64,000 nt of DNA, taken from positions 309,473 through 373,472 of the forward strand of contig CAOLHI010001475.1 of NCBI GenBank assembly GCA_948474755.1, given 5' to 3'. Position 1 is the first letter of the stretch, and each line of letters begins with the position of its first letter. Under the pieces are notes generated by a model, which worked only from the letters and a program-made list of their open reading frames with translations, made no database searches and was not told the origin of the DNA. The DNA is from Ctenosaura bakeri (lineage: Eukaryota; Chordata; Lepidosauria; Squamata; Iguanidae). Position numbers and translations under genes: made by a program. Positions 1 to 10,759 of the stretch are shown here, in pieces.

Positions 1-910
1 ATAGATATGTGAAGGCTTGAAGGTCTCAATTTACCTTTATATATCCTAAGAATAATCCCACACCAAATCTATCTTGAGTAAGACTGTCAGATTGTGAACA
101 ATGCCAGGAAACCTTAGTTCCCTTTACCTGTCTTTGTATAAATCCCACTTTTTCAGTCTCTTCATTTTTTTTTTAATAAAAGAAAATGAAATGCAGTATA
201 CCTCTCAGTGAGACACCCCAGACATATACAGGTTGATCCTAACCATCAGAGAAAGAAGACAATCAGTTGCAATTAATTAACCATGATTAATTTGCAACCA
301 GAAGTGGCCTTTGCATGCAGGAACATGAACTAGTTGTTTCAGATGGCAAAGTTTAAAAAATGCTATCTCTTTCTTGCTTCTGATCATTTTCTCTCTGTGC
401 CATTAAAAATAATGAGCTTGGAAGAGAAGTTATTTATGTTAACTTCTTGCCCCACGACCAGAAAGACTAAACTTGTGTCACTTTATCTCTAAGCAATGGT
501 GGTTGTTATATGCCATTTTTTTTTAATGAAAGCAATGTTTTGATGTTTTACTGAGCCATGTGACAAAAACATCACAGAAACTTTGCAGGAGCTTCAAGGG
601 CATGAGGAAATGTAGTGTTTTGAGGACATCCAGGCAATACCCTCAGTTTGGAAATGACTAGTTTGGAGCTCACATAATGAGTTGTGTATCATTAATTTTT
701 TTTCTGCATGTGCAATATGTTAACATTGCTGATTTAATCTTAGCAAGGGATTGCATAATTCCTTTTTGTATTTCATCTGTAACTTTTCAGAGTTATAAGG
801 ATGCTCTTGCTAAATTGATGAGGAATATCACATGGTTCTCATGCTGGCTTGTGGTGTGCTGTGTGTTCTTGCCTTCTTCTTTATTATGGACATTGAGATG
901 ATGAAGAGAT
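1..910. other. Unannotated stretch
   Basis: No gene, exon or recognised repeat is visible. The sequence is AT-rich with short homopolymers. The short open frame at 677-901 is hydrophobic by composition and has no recognisable domain. Confidence 0.5.
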
Positions 911-918
911 GGATAGAG

Positions 919-1516
919 TGTGATAGTTGAAGCTCCTGACGAAGCTGCTGAGGAAGCTGATGATGATGAGCAAGGAGATGCTCAGGCTGGAGATGAGTCC
1001 TACAGCTCAAGAGCTCCCCCTTCTGCCATAGACCAAGCAGGCTCGGACATTCCTCTGCTGCCCCATTTAGAAGAACAGGGATCCAGCAGTGATCATGAAG
1101 ATACTTTTGAGCCTGCTCCAATCAGCCCACAATCAAGGCGGAGACTTAAGAGAGCTGAGCAAAGGGAAGCTTCCTTGATTAAGTTTAAGACATGGTGACT
1201 GGCCACACCTGTGCCTTGGGCTATATAACCTGCCTGCTTGGAAGCTTTCCTTTGCTTGTGGCATACTTTCTACAAGTCCTCTTCTCGCCTGTTCCTTGCT
1301 TCCAGCACCTGGCTCCTGATACCTTGGATTGAACTCTCAGCTCCTGACCCCTGGATTTTGGACTCTGACTTCGGCTTTGCTTGTCGTTCTGGCTTTGATA
1401 AATGGACTTTCTCTGGTTAATTCCTTTCTTTGACATGTTCTGGCTTGACTCTGCTGTCTCTCTCACTCCCATCTTTGGGCTGGCTCACCGCCCGGGTCCC
1501 TGACCTTGACAGACAG
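919..1516 (+). mobile_element. LTR-retroelement-like remnant with an acidic ORF end
   Basis: An open frame at 920-1198 encodes a strongly acidic, Ser/Pro-rich peptide (runs such as AEEADDDEQGDAQAGDE, then PISPQSRRRLKRAEQREA) ending in a stop. It is followed by a pyrimidine-rich segment with a TATA-like GGCTATATAACC at 1218-1229 and repeated CTGGCT/GGACTCTGACTT words, fading out near GACCTTGACAG at about 1505-1515. An acidic C-terminus followed by a TATA-bearing 300-bp segment resembles retroelements seen in reptile genomes, probably LTR type. I found no convincing TG...CA termini or target duplication, so class and ends are uncertain. It is a fragment and no polymerase domain is present. Confidence 0.4.
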
Positions 1517-2290
1517 AAGTGATGTGTGAATTTTATACCAAAGAGCAGTAGCTCATGACTAATTTTCAAAAAGTAACTATTCTAGTTAAATTTGAGAAAT
1601 GGGAAGTAAAAGAAGACTTTTCCCCAAAAAACTATAATCATGACAGCAAATACTCAGGGGCCTGTGGAACAACAATGACAATAGTTAGATTTAAAACTAG
1701 CATTCCAAGGATTCTACAATAAAAGCAATCCTAGTCTGCACATGTACCAATGTTGGTATTCCATTCTATATGCTCTCCTCTGAAGAGCACTTTCTAAAAG
1801 AAAAACATGTAGATGATATCTATCGTGTCTTTTTTTATGAAACAAGAGTACTAAAGATTAACAGTGTATTGTTAAACCAGTTTACTGATGAGGTAGTAGT
1901 GCTACACTCTTCATATTTTAAGATTTCCAAGTTTTCCACAGCCATATATGTGTTACCTCATATCTCTTCTTGCCTTAGGGCTTTTTGTACTCCACAGTTA
2001 CATTTTTTTCTACATTGTCTATTTACTCTTCATCCAATTTTGCTGCACCAGCTTGCCCAATGAACAATTCTCATGAGAGGCCAGCTGTCTCTAAGTTGTC
2101 TGCATCGTTAACCCTGGGCCAGAGGTGTCCTCAGAGGTAAAGCACTATGGGAGGGATAGGCTGGTAAAGTTCTGTACTTTTTGAAAGCTGATTCCCCCCT
2201 CACCATAATAGTTTACCTCTGAGGATCCCTTGGAACCAGGCATTAGAGAAATAGATGACTTAGATACAATTTAGATAAACATTCTCCAGA
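1517..2290. other. Unannotated stretch
   Basis: No recognised gene or repeat. A 97-codon frame at 1770-2063 has no recognisable motif and looks like chance in low-GC DNA. Confidence 0.5.
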
Positions 2291-2295
2291 TGAAA

Positions 2296-2830
2296 ATCAG
2301 GATATGTGCAGCTGAGCAACATCAGAGCAAGATGGAAAATGTTTTTAATAAGGAAGAATGCACAGGCTAGGAGAGGCTGCAGAAGCTTGAATGCACAGGC
2401 TAGGAGAGGCTGCAGAAGCTTGCTTGCCTGAAGCCTACTGGGAAGTTCAACATTCTACCCCTTTTTTCCCCTTCCCTCTGCTGTGTTAGCTGAGTGCAAG
2501 CTGCTTTCACACATTAAAGGACAACTGAAATAAGCAGAGAAAAAAAGGGAAAAGTGGGAGGAGAAGGAAAAAAATGGAACATTTTAAAAGGAGGTGAAAC
2601 AGTGAGACAATAGAGGGTTGATTGGGACTGTTCCTGCCAAAATGATATAGTTGGAGGGTATGCTGAACTGTGGTGGTAGAGGTATGCCATGCATCCATGC
2701 ACTGTTCTTGTGGAAGCATGCTAATGCCTGGGGCTAATTGCTGCCTTTTGTCTCTGCCACTGCTGCTCTCCCATGTATGCAGGGAAGTAGTGGATATCTC
2801 CCTGCACAATCACTGAGATTGAGTACTTAT
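2296..2830 (+). repeat. Unclassified dispersed repeat (family G), copy 1
   Basis: This segment is similar to the split copy at 22176-22935. Shared landmarks in the same order are AGGATATGTG, a block ending GAGAGGCTGC, GTGGGAGGA, ACATTTTAAA, a GGTGAAA/GATGAAA block, then GGACTGTTCCTGCC against GGATTGTTCCTACC. It contains an exact 33-bp tandem duplication at 2356-2421 that the other copy lacks. No coding capacity or terminal structure is visible, so the class is unknown. The outer limits are approximate. Confidence 0.6.
2356..2421 (+). repeat. 33-bp perfect tandem duplication
   Basis: Two identical 33-bp units (2356-2388 and 2389-2421) begin GAATGCACAGGC and end AGAAGCTT. The second family G copy at 22.2 kb has one unit, so this is a local duplication within copy 1. 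Confidence 0.95.
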
Positions 2831-4680
2831 ACAACAAACTTCACAAGCTGTTTGACCCTATCAAATCTTGGGGGTAGTGGTAGAGCAGGAAGATAAGAAA
2901 GTTGCTTGGTTTTTAAACAATGTGGAAAGAATTCTACATATTCCCTACTGTAGTAGTTTTGTGCATTTCCTAAAAAACTTGGTACATTTCCTGAAAACCA
3001 AGAATGATGATGCATTCACAAAGAGAGAGAGGGAGAGGTTCATCTTGTGTTCCTTGAATGTTACATGACAGATAGAAAGCCCAGGCTCAGTAGTAATATT
3101 CTTTGAATGCTAGTTGTGGGAGGAAGAAGGAAGCAGTATAATTGTTGCTTTCCTACCCTGAAGTTTGCTTCCCAGAAGCATTTGGCAGGCCACTACTGGG
3201 AAAGACTCACTAGAAGATAAATCTGCAGAGCACAGCACCTGCAGAGGAGGTCCTCTGTCACTCCCAAACTGTAGCACCTACTAGCTGTAGAGCCAGACAG
3301 AAGCTCTTTAATGACACATAAATGCATCAGATGAGGTAGGGGCAAAAGCAGAATTAGTCTGGAAGATCTGTTCATTTTGCAGAGGCAACAGGCACTTCCA
3401 TGTGTGAACACTACAGCCTACCTTCTTACATGGAGCTATCCAAAGTTCTGAAACTTTCTACCCTTATTTAAATTGTACTGGCCTTGGCCTGACCTTACTC
3501 TGGCTTGGTTGCCTTGAGGTTACTGGAAAAAGATCTGAGGAAATCTTACTACTGCCAGGAATTTGGTGGAGACTGGCCATCTTGGCATGGTGAGACAGCA
3601 CTAGGACTATCCACCCCCCAGCAGGAAATCAAGATCACTGGGTGGGGTGGGGATTTGTCATGGTCTTTGCAATGTGCATGAAATACAATTAGCATGAAAT
3701 GCTTCTTTCTGTGCAAAATTCTTTTCCTTTTCCTTTTATGAAGCCAAGGATACACATATATAGAGCAAACACAACAAGACAAGTGAATTTCCCACTAAGA
3801 CATAAACAGCTCATCCAGAATTACTACTTTTACTAGTTCATATGACAAGTTATCACTTTTTAAAAACACTACTGCACATTTTACACAAATGTGTAGAAAC
3901 AGCTCAGGAAAAAAATGCAGAAATTATTTCTGACAGCAATAAAACATGTGGCCACCGTTAGTAACTTGCACTGAGGAGACTTTTTAATGTCAAGTTAGGA
4001 TTTACATCCTTATTTCTGAGCATTCTTATTCTTATTAATTTATTTATATTCAACCTTTCAATCAAAGCGTGGACTCACAGGCTTTTTGTACTAGCTTTGA
4101 CCTGACTTTACCTAATATGACTTTGTTTTACCCGTCTTTGTGCTTCCCTGAACTGGTATTGCTAACGTCTTCTTCCTCTGTGAGTTCAGAGCCCAGGCAA
4201 AACAGGATAGTAAAGAGGTGCATTTATGACCTTTATTCATCCCATTGTACCTGCTTCCAAGCTATAAATGTGCTTTACTGAAAGCAAATACAAAACAAAG
4301 AGAAAGAAAATGAATCTGGAGACTTTGCTATATATCATGCCACTGTGGCTGTGATTATCCTCTAGCTGAACACAAACTCCACGACATCTTACTGCTTAAT
4401 TAAATGTTTTCTCAAGGGACTGTTAGTGAATGGCACAGAGAAACTGGTAAACTAACACAGACAGAAAGCACTTCCGGATGGCCTGGAAGATACAGACAGA
4501 AGGAGACAATAAAGAACAGACTGCTTTTCCTTTCCCATGCCAGGCATGTTTGTGGTATGACAAATTATATGTACAATTGGCTTACATTCTCAAGATGCAG
4601 GGAAAGATTGACATATGCCTTGCCCAACAAATACAAGCAGGTTTCTTGTTCGTCAGTGGGAAGGGGGAAAATGCGATATT
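2831..4680. other. Unannotated stretch
   Basis: No gene is recognised. A short CTTATTAATTTATTTATATTCAACC segment near 4030-4055 resembles the antisense end of common reptile SINE/LINE tails but is too short to call. Other open frames here are short and lack motifs. Confidence 0.45.
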
Positions 4681-4681
4681 G

Positions 4682-4801
4682 CAGGGCTTCTCAACTTTTT
4701 GTTCTCCAAACTCCAACAAACCCCAGCAAGCAGAAACAATGATAAGAGGTTCTAGGAGCTGAAGTCCAAAACTTTGGAATGCCCAGATGTTGAGAATCAC
4801 T
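4682..4801. mobile_element. Short palindromic MITE fragment (hAT-like)
   Basis: It starts GCTTCTCAACTTT and ends ATGTTGAGAATC. The inner parts are diverged forms of the inverted words TCCAAACTCC and GGAGCTGAAGTCC, which match the GGACTACAACTCCC palindromes at 9768-9905 and 24165-24255. It is old, and no target duplication was identified. The hAT assignment is from general resemblance only. Confidence 0.4.
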
Positions 4802-5412
4802 CTTATATTACACTAGAGTATTTACTGGTGTTGTCTAGGATTCTATTTTCTCATAGGTAATACTCGTTAGAAATACCTTAGGAATTACTTTACCTTACCT
4901 TAGGAGTTAGATGTTGTTGAAATACACAGATTTGAGATCTTGTGTCTCTAATTCCCCAAACTGTGTTGTCCAGTACCTGTAACTTTGCCCATATTCCCCA
5001 ATCCAATTTGTATTCACAGTTGTTAACATACAGAGGTTGGTTTCCTGAAGGAATACAGTACACTGGCCTTCTACTTTGTGCTATGCTTCATCTCCATAGC
5101 AAGAGGCCCAAGAGCTCTTGGCTGAGAATCCTAAAGGCCCCTCCCTAAACTGAAAACCCTAGGATTCCATAGAATCTTCACAGCCAGCCAATTCTATGAG
5201 GTCTTCTCGCCTCACACAGTCAATCATATGAGGTCTTCACCTGCCTGACACAAACAAACAAACAGACAATCTCACAAACAGACAAACTTTGACTTTTATA
5301 TAGTACATTAGACTTTTATTTAGTAGATTATTGGTTCAGAATGATCTAATAGACAAATGCCACAAAGAGCCAGATGGCCAGATAAACCAAGTATTGCAGA
5401 GGAGTTGTTGAA
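4802..5412. other. Unannotated stretch with short degenerate direct repeats
   Basis: No gene is seen. Two short local duplications are visible: TATGAGGTCTTC at 5194-5205 and 5227-5238, and GACTTTTATATAGTACATTA followed by GACTTTTATTTAGTAGATTA at about 5290-5329. Confidence 0.5.
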
Positions 5413-5414
5413 TT

Positions 5415-5752
5415 ACAGGCTTCCACACCTATCTGACAGGTTAGAGACTGGAACACTGTCGGAAAATGGAATTGGTTGGAAAGCAGAGCACGGACAACTT
5501 ATGGAAGCTCACTTGTTACTGATCGCACACACACTGCTTGCAAAGACTCTCAGCTGGCTTAGCACCTCCCCTCCACAGCTTACTTTGCAAGCAGCTGGCC
5601 CATGTGATCTGTCTCAAGTGAGCCTCTGTAGGCAAGAAGAACTGATGGAAGAGAAGAACTCCCGTCCAATTAATGGAACTTGTCCTTAATTTGTAAGCAT
5701 GAAAAGAATGAAATCATCAGATAACAGCGTATCAAAAGGTGGGGGCTTCCTG
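5415..5752 (+). mobile_element. TA-bounded MITE (family D), copy 1
   Basis: The element runs CAGGCTTCCACACC...GGGGGCTTCCTG, so its ends are short inverted repeats (CAGG...CCTG). TA lies directly on both sides (5413-5414 and 5753-5754), the target duplication expected of Tc1/mariner-type transposition. It aligns through its length with 8080-8395; shared internal words include GGCAAGAAGAACTGA and AATTAATGGAACTT. There is no transposase, so it is non-autonomous. The superfamily call rests on the TA and ends. Confidence 0.6.
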
Positions 5753-5980
5753 TAGAAATAGTTCAACTTACAGCCAGGAACAAAAACATTTCAAAAGTAC
5801 TTTGAAAATAGTGAAAGTCAAAGTTCCTCGCCTTTCTTTATATCTGTAGAAGGAAAATATTTTGGAAGTCTTCTCCAATCATAAAGATCCTGGGTTGTGC
5901 ACATGTTGCACTTGCCTCCAGCATGCTTATTCCTTAAGTTTTTCTTCAATGGCAGTCTATTTCACTAAGCACTAAATTAA

Positions 5981-6194
5981 GGGCATTTCTGCATTACACT
6001 GTTATAGTGCTATAGAAAAAAAACTATAATGTTTTCAACATCCTATGGAATTCTGGGGTTTGCAGTTTAGGGAGATGCCTTTGGAATTCTCAGTCAGAGA
6101 GCTCTTTGGCCACAGTAAACTACAAGCCTCAGAATTCCACAGGATGTTGAAAGTGGAATAATAGCAGTCTTAACAGCGTAGTGCAGAAATGACC
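5981..6194 (+). mobile_element. Harbinger-like palindromic MITE (family A), copy 1
   Basis: A 214-bp element whose halves are inverted copies: GGCATTTCTGCATTACACTG at the left, CAGCGTAGTGCAGAAATGACC at the right, with TTTCAACATCCTATGGAATT mirrored by AATTCCACAGGATGTTGAAA. It is flanked by an exact 3-bp duplication TAA (5978-5980 and 6195-6197), as in PIF/Harbinger elements. It has no coding capacity. Confidence 0.75.
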
Positions 6195-6208
6195 TAAGTC
6201 ACACTGCT

Positions 6209-6440
6209 GCAACAGATTTAAATGCTGAAAAAGCAACATTTCAACTTGAAACATATTCACAGGTAGCCATGTTGGCCATGCAGCAAAACACAACAAAATC
6301 CAAAATCTGCAAAACAGTGATACATTTATTGGGCCAACTAAAAAGGACAAAATTTGCATCATGCTAGCTTTCTGTGCTCCACTGGTTTGTTTGTCAGGCA
6401 AAAGTTCTAAAGTTCTAAAAATCATACAGAAAGAAAAATG
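6209..6440 (+). repeat. Unclassified repeat, forward copy of an inverted pair
   Basis: It contains GTAGCCATGTTGG, AAAATCTGCAAAACAGTGAT, ATTGGGCCAACT and AAAAATCATACAG. The same words occur in the same order on the opposite strand at 6655-6815. It resembles a dispersed amniote repeat with a GTAGCC.TGTTGG start, but I cannot name the family. Confidence 0.55.
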
Positions 6441-6654
6441 AGGATGTTTGAGTCACAAGCCTACAATCTCAAGGGGACTTTCGTTTCTGTTGCTAATGGA
6501 GATGCAATTTGATTACCTGGATTTTGCTGCTCTTTGTTTCCCAGTTTGTACATGGCCAGAAAGAGAGGATCACCCTCTGCCTGCATTGATATGCCCCTAG
6601 ACCACCTTCACAGACAACATAAGACCATCTTAAGATAAAATGTAGGACTCTTCA

Positions 6655-6815
6655 TGATTTTTTTCTTTTCCTGTATGATTTTTAACACCTTTGATGAAGA
6701 AGCCAGCAGAGGTTCAAAAGCTTGTATGATGTAGTTTATGCTTTTTCATTGGCCCAGTTAAGGTATCACTGTTTTGTGGATTTGGGATATTGTTGCATTT
6801 CAACTTGAATAGATC
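6655..6815 (-). repeat. Unclassified repeat, reverse copy of an inverted pair
   Basis: The reverse complement contains CACAAAACAGTGATACC, GGGCCAATGAAAAAGC, a CATCATACAAGCTTT block and AAAAATCATACAGG, matching 6300-6430. The two copies face each other across about 215 bp. Confidence 0.55.
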
Positions 6816-7770
6816 CTATGGATCCACAAGATTTCCTTTAGTGTGGATTTTCCATTCAGAATATCACTGAATGGGTCTGCTCCAGTTGAAACTGAACACT
6901 GGATTTGAGCCACTAGGCCTAAAACAAAGAAATCATAGAATGGGGTTGAAGAAATCAAGATGTAAACAATTTTTAGATCTTGGACTACTATCTGCTTGAC
7001 TCTTATTAGGTAATTAGTACAACCCTGAAATACATGGGACAGTGATTAAGGAAGTGGTGTGAATTCAGAGTCAGAGAAAGTAGTGATAGGCAGACAGAAG
7101 GAAATCAACACCCTTACCTTAAATTGGCCCAGTCTGATGATAATTGTGCTGTCTTCAAATTAGGGGGAAAAAATAACAACTATGACTTGGAGTTGTTGTT
7201 GGCTAGCACAAAAGCCAACCAGTCCATTATAATTTACAGCCAAGCAGTTCAGACATCAGCATTTACTTCCATTCTCAGTACAAGTGCCAACAAAGGAACA
7301 GAGAGAAATGTAAAGTCTGGGAATTCTCCAGCTTTGGTTCTCGCCAATGGCTCACAGATGTCAACAAAAATCTTGTTAATAAGACCAGTAATTAGTGAGA
7401 GCTTACAAATTTAGGATCTGTTAAAACTATTCATTTTCCCAGAAACCCAGAAATTCAGAGTGAAAGCACCTATTATGATGTGAAAGATATGAACCAAAAT
7501 TAAAACATTAAAAATAAGCATTTCACATCTGCTATGTGCAGCAGTTTGAAATAGGATAATTGCCTCAATACAGTGTAAAGGAGAAAATCTCCTTAAGCTT
7601 CCTCTTGATGTTTTTTTTCTTTTAATAGCAGCTGCAGCAATTTTCTGAAAATATGAATCAAACTAAGTACCATTGGAAGCAGTAAAATGCTTGACTGCAG
7701 TTCTCCACGTGTCTACTGAGAATTAAGTCTCACTGAGTGCAATGGGTGTCCCAGACCAGTGTATATTGGA
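6816..7770. other. Unannotated stretch
   Basis: No recognised gene or repeat. A 96-codon frame at 7124-7414 has no motif and is probably chance. Confidence 0.5.
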
Positions 7771-7773
7771 TTA

Positions 7774-8005
7774 CAATGATCCCTCGAAATCCACTCAGCT
7801 TTGGTTCCAGGATTTGCCCCTACCGTGTGAATATCAACATTTGGGGATGCTCAAGTCCCATTGTGTACAATGATGTAGTAAAATGCACCCCTCATATAAA
7901 ATGGCAAAATCAAAGTTTGTTTTTAGGGTGTTTTTTTTCCTGAAGCGTTTTCAATGGTTGGGTGAATCTGTGGATAAGGAATCTGCAGATACAGAAGGCC
8001 GATTG
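7774..8005 (+). mobile_element. Tigger/MER2-like MITE, copy 1
   Basis: The internal order GATCCCTCG, TTTGGTTCCAGGATTTGCCCC, GGGGATGCTCAAGTCCC, ATATAAAATGGC, GTGGATAAGGAATCTGCAG, AGAAGGCCGATTG follows the layout of pogo/Tigger non-autonomous elements of the MER2 kind. TA flanks both ends (7772-7773 and 8006-8007). A second copy is at 18028-18260. It has no transposase. Confidence 0.7.
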
Positions 8006-8079
8006 TACAGCCTAAGAGTAGCCTGTGAAACTAATATATCTTTCCAAAGCCATAAAGAGCAGGAATAAAATTACTATTA

Positions 8080-8395
8080 CAGGCTTCTCCTACTTATCTG
8101 TAAGGTACTGTATTGTACTGTAGGGAGCAAGAAGGACTTACAGAGGCTCACTTGGGACTGATCATGTACACATATTTTGCAAAGTCTCTCAGCCAGCTTG
8201 GTGCCTTCTTTCACCCTCTCAGCTCACTTTATAAGCAGTGCATGTGTGTGAGTGGTTCCAAGCAGGGTTCCATAGGCAAGAAGAACTGAAGGAGGAGCAG
8301 AAGCCCCATCAAATTAATGGAACTTATCCCTAATTTGGATGTGTCAAAAGAGAGAGGTGTCAGATAATGGGGTATCAAAAAGTTGGGGCTCCCTG
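8080..8395 (+). mobile_element. TA-bounded MITE (family D), copy 2
   Basis: It runs CAGGCTTCTCCTAC...TTGGGGCTCCCTG and aligns with 5415-5752. Shared internal words are TGGGACTGATC against TGTTACTGATC, AAAGTCTCTCAGCC against AAAGACTCTCAGCT, and GGCAAGAAGAACTGA. TA is at the left (8078-8079) but GA at the right, so the target duplication has decayed or the end is off by a base or two. Confidence 0.55.
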
Positions 8396-8408
8396 GATTG
8401 GATGTGTC

Positions 8409-8625
8409 CATATGACACAGTTATAACAGTTTGATCCCAGCCTATGGAATCTTGCAGTTTGTAGTGAGACTCAGAATTCTCTGCTAGAAAACGCTACTCC
8501 ACTCTCTCCAGCTCCAATTCTTTAGCACAGAATTCACCACCCTACAAATTCCTGGCTTCCACAGGATGGAGCTCTGGCAGTTAAAGTGGGATCACTTTTT
8601 ACACACTGCCATAACTGTGTTCTGT
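8409..8625 (+). mobile_element. Old palindromic MITE (family F), copy 1
   Basis: Inverted halves: ACACAGTTATAACAGTTTGATCCC at the left against GGGATCACTTTTTACACACTGCCATAACTGTGT at the right, with CCTATGGAATCTTGCAGTTTG mirrored by CAAATTCCTGGCTTCCACAGG. Its core is related to family A. It is strongly diverged and no target duplication was found. Confidence 0.5.
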
Positions 8626-8764
8626 GGATACACTCATTGTTACATTTTTAACCCAGATCTTCCCTAGGAGGTGTGATATTCATAATTTAACCTGACAACC
8701 ACTATGTCCAGTTGATTAGTCAGCCAGATAGTCACTGTCCCAAGAGTACCCAGTGAAGTTGTTG

Positions 8765-8850
8765 CTGCTGCTATTTATATCCTGCCTTTCTCCCAGTTCA
8801 GGACTCACAGCAGCTTACAACAAATTAAAAAACAAAACAAAACATTTTTC
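8765..8850 (-). repeat. Antisense SINE/LINE tail fragment
   Basis: The stretch TTTATATCCTGCCTTTCTCCC followed by GGACTCACAGCAGCTTACAA is the antisense of the ...GTAAGC.GC...GAGTCC...GGAGAAAGG.GG.ATATAAA tail common to many squamate SINEs and LINEs. A related fragment is at 26990-27055. Confidence 0.5.
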
Positions 8851-9118
8851 TTAGCCATTGGAGGAAAAGGAGGAGAAATGTACTATGCCTCCTCCTCCTA
8901 TGACCTGTGGCTAGTCAATGGACTATCAATGGACAAAAATGTTTTCTAAGCACATGCTCAATAGGCATCACATTTAAAAAGTTTCCAGGGCTGAGCCTCT
9001 GGAGTCCTACTTCAGAAAATCCATTCTCGTCTCACTTTGTTTGATCTCCTAGATCTGAACTGATGAGTCATCTTTTCAGTGTTCAAGATGGACTGCAGTG
9101 GGAATGCAATTCAAGTGT

Positions 9119-9120
<2 letters not shown>

Positions 9121-9149
<29 letters not shown>
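9121..9149 (+). repeat. (AC)n microsatellite
   Basis: About 14 uninterrupted AC units. Confidence 0.95.
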
Positions 9150-9765
9150 GCATTTGTATATCCCTTCTAATGCTATTGTTCTTTGATTCCAGACAACTGA
9201 ACTGAAGGTCAGAATGGAAGAGTTTGTTTTACACATCCTTGATCCTTGTGATCCAAAGGAAGTGTCTCAGTAAGGAGTTAATTCCACAAACCACAGGACA
9301 ATTGATCTAAAAGCCTTGCATCTCACTGCAACAATCCATACTGTATGTAGTGTAGGATCTTGGAGCAGTGTTTTAATGCAGTAATCGGGAACATAAATCA
9401 CAGGACTGTGTGAACTTATAAAAAACTAATAGACTTCCCAGATTTTAATTTCAGTTATGAGAAATATTTGTATAAGCTACCAATGTTGCATACTTCTCTA
9501 CTTTTTTAAATCATTTTGAATTAAATTATGTTTCCAGGATTTGCAATATATTAAACTTCATTATTAGAACTGCCAATCAATACACATTTCATCTTACCTA
9601 CCAACATCTATTAACTAATGAGTTGGCATGAATTTTCAAATAAAGAATGGGAACCTGACCATTCCTGATTTTGCAGCAGAGTCCACCTCCCTGTTCTGAA
9701 TCATGCCCATGCCAAAGTTCTCCAAGGCATGGTTGGATTGACACACAACAGAAGATACTGCAGAG
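9150..9765. other. Unannotated stretch
   Basis: No recognised gene or repeat. AT-rich single-copy-looking DNA. Confidence 0.5.
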
Positions 9766-9767
9766 CA

Positions 9768-9905
9768 TCATTCCTCAACTTGGCAGCATATAGAAGTCTG
9801 GGCTACAATTTCCATCAGCTCTTATCATGGTCGTGCCAAGGGACCGATAGTAGTTGTAGTCCAAACAACCTGGAAGGCTCCAGGATGGGCATGGTAGTAG
9901 AACTG
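9768..9905. mobile_element. Short palindromic MITE (hAT-like)
   Basis: TTCCTCAACTTGGCAGC...CTGGGCTACAATTTCCATCAG is mirrored by GTAGTTGTAGTCCAAACAACC...GGCTCCAGGAT. This matches a widespread amniote palindromic element whose arms carry GGACTACAACTCCCAT. It is non-coding. The hAT assignment is from general resemblance. Confidence 0.5.
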
Positions 9906-10169
9906 GACTAGCTAGCAGAGATCGAGATAAACACATCTGGGAAACAGAGCAAATGAGATGTTGCTCCAAGCACAGAAACAGTAACAAGAGATACTGAATA
10001 AGATTAACAATCATAGTTTTAGATAGAACTAGGATATGTGACCAGAACAGCATGGAAAAGCTACTTTTTAAAAGCTGCATCCTCCAGCTGGCACAGCTAC
10101 TGACGATGCTTACTGGTGGGGTCTAGGACTTTCCCAAGTTCTGATGGTGAGCAGGAACTTTCTAACTCA

Positions 10170-10690
10170 GGCCTTTTCAGCACGAGGCAAGGGAATCGCT
10201 CTGTGCTGTTACCTACGGCTTCTTCTGGGGTCTGAAGCAACACGGACTATGCCTGAAGCCCTTCTGCAGGGCTCCTCCTTGGTCCAGGGCAAATCAGAGT
10301 AGTGCGAGGTCTGTAGATCCACACTGCTCCGGCTTCCAAAACAGTGGCTTCTGGCTTCCAAAATGGCAGTTTCTGGTTGGTCTTGGGTCCCGACCAACCA
10401 CTGAAGCGCACCACACCTAAAGCCTGCCCTCCGCAGATCGCAGGCTCGCATTGGTGCAAGCCTGTGAATCTGCACAAGGGAGCAGGAACGCAATGGTGAG
10501 TTCCAGGAAAATAAAGACCTGTTTTTTGCAGTCTTTAGAAAACATGCTGGAGGACCACTTGGGGTCATTTTGGAGCGGACTGAGGTGCAGCTCTCAAGTA
10601 AGTAGTATGCTCCTAGTCCGCTCCAAGGTGCAGACAACCTCCATGAGAGGACGCACTGCCCTGTTCTAATTGTCTGGTGCGGAAAGGGCC
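10170..10690 (-). mobile_element. Harbinger-like MITE (family B), copy 1
   Basis: Ends GGCCTTTTCAGCACG and ...GTGCGGAAAGGGCC are inverted repeats. On the minus strand its content follows the family B order also seen at 22364-22804 and 35500-35954: GGTGCAGAC with a bulged CCTC-CATGGAGG block, a TGGGGTCATTTTGGAGC block (reversed), a central AAAGAC...GTCTTTA hairpin, and a CTTCCAAAATGGC segment. The flanking trinucleotides (TCA and ATA) do not match, so the target duplication has decayed. Open frames at 10209-10637 lie within it and are not genes. Confidence 0.7.
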
Positions 10691-10759
10691 ATAATCAATG
10701 AAAATGGGACACTGTAATTAGAAGAGACAGATGAGACACTCTTCCTCTGTCTTTAAGTG

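Noticed and set aside
10209..10637. 142-codon minus-strand frame
   Set aside because: It lies wholly inside MITE B1. Sister copies at 22393-22743, 29044-29460 and 35534-35875 also have unrelated frames, so these are by-products of GC-rich MITE DNA.
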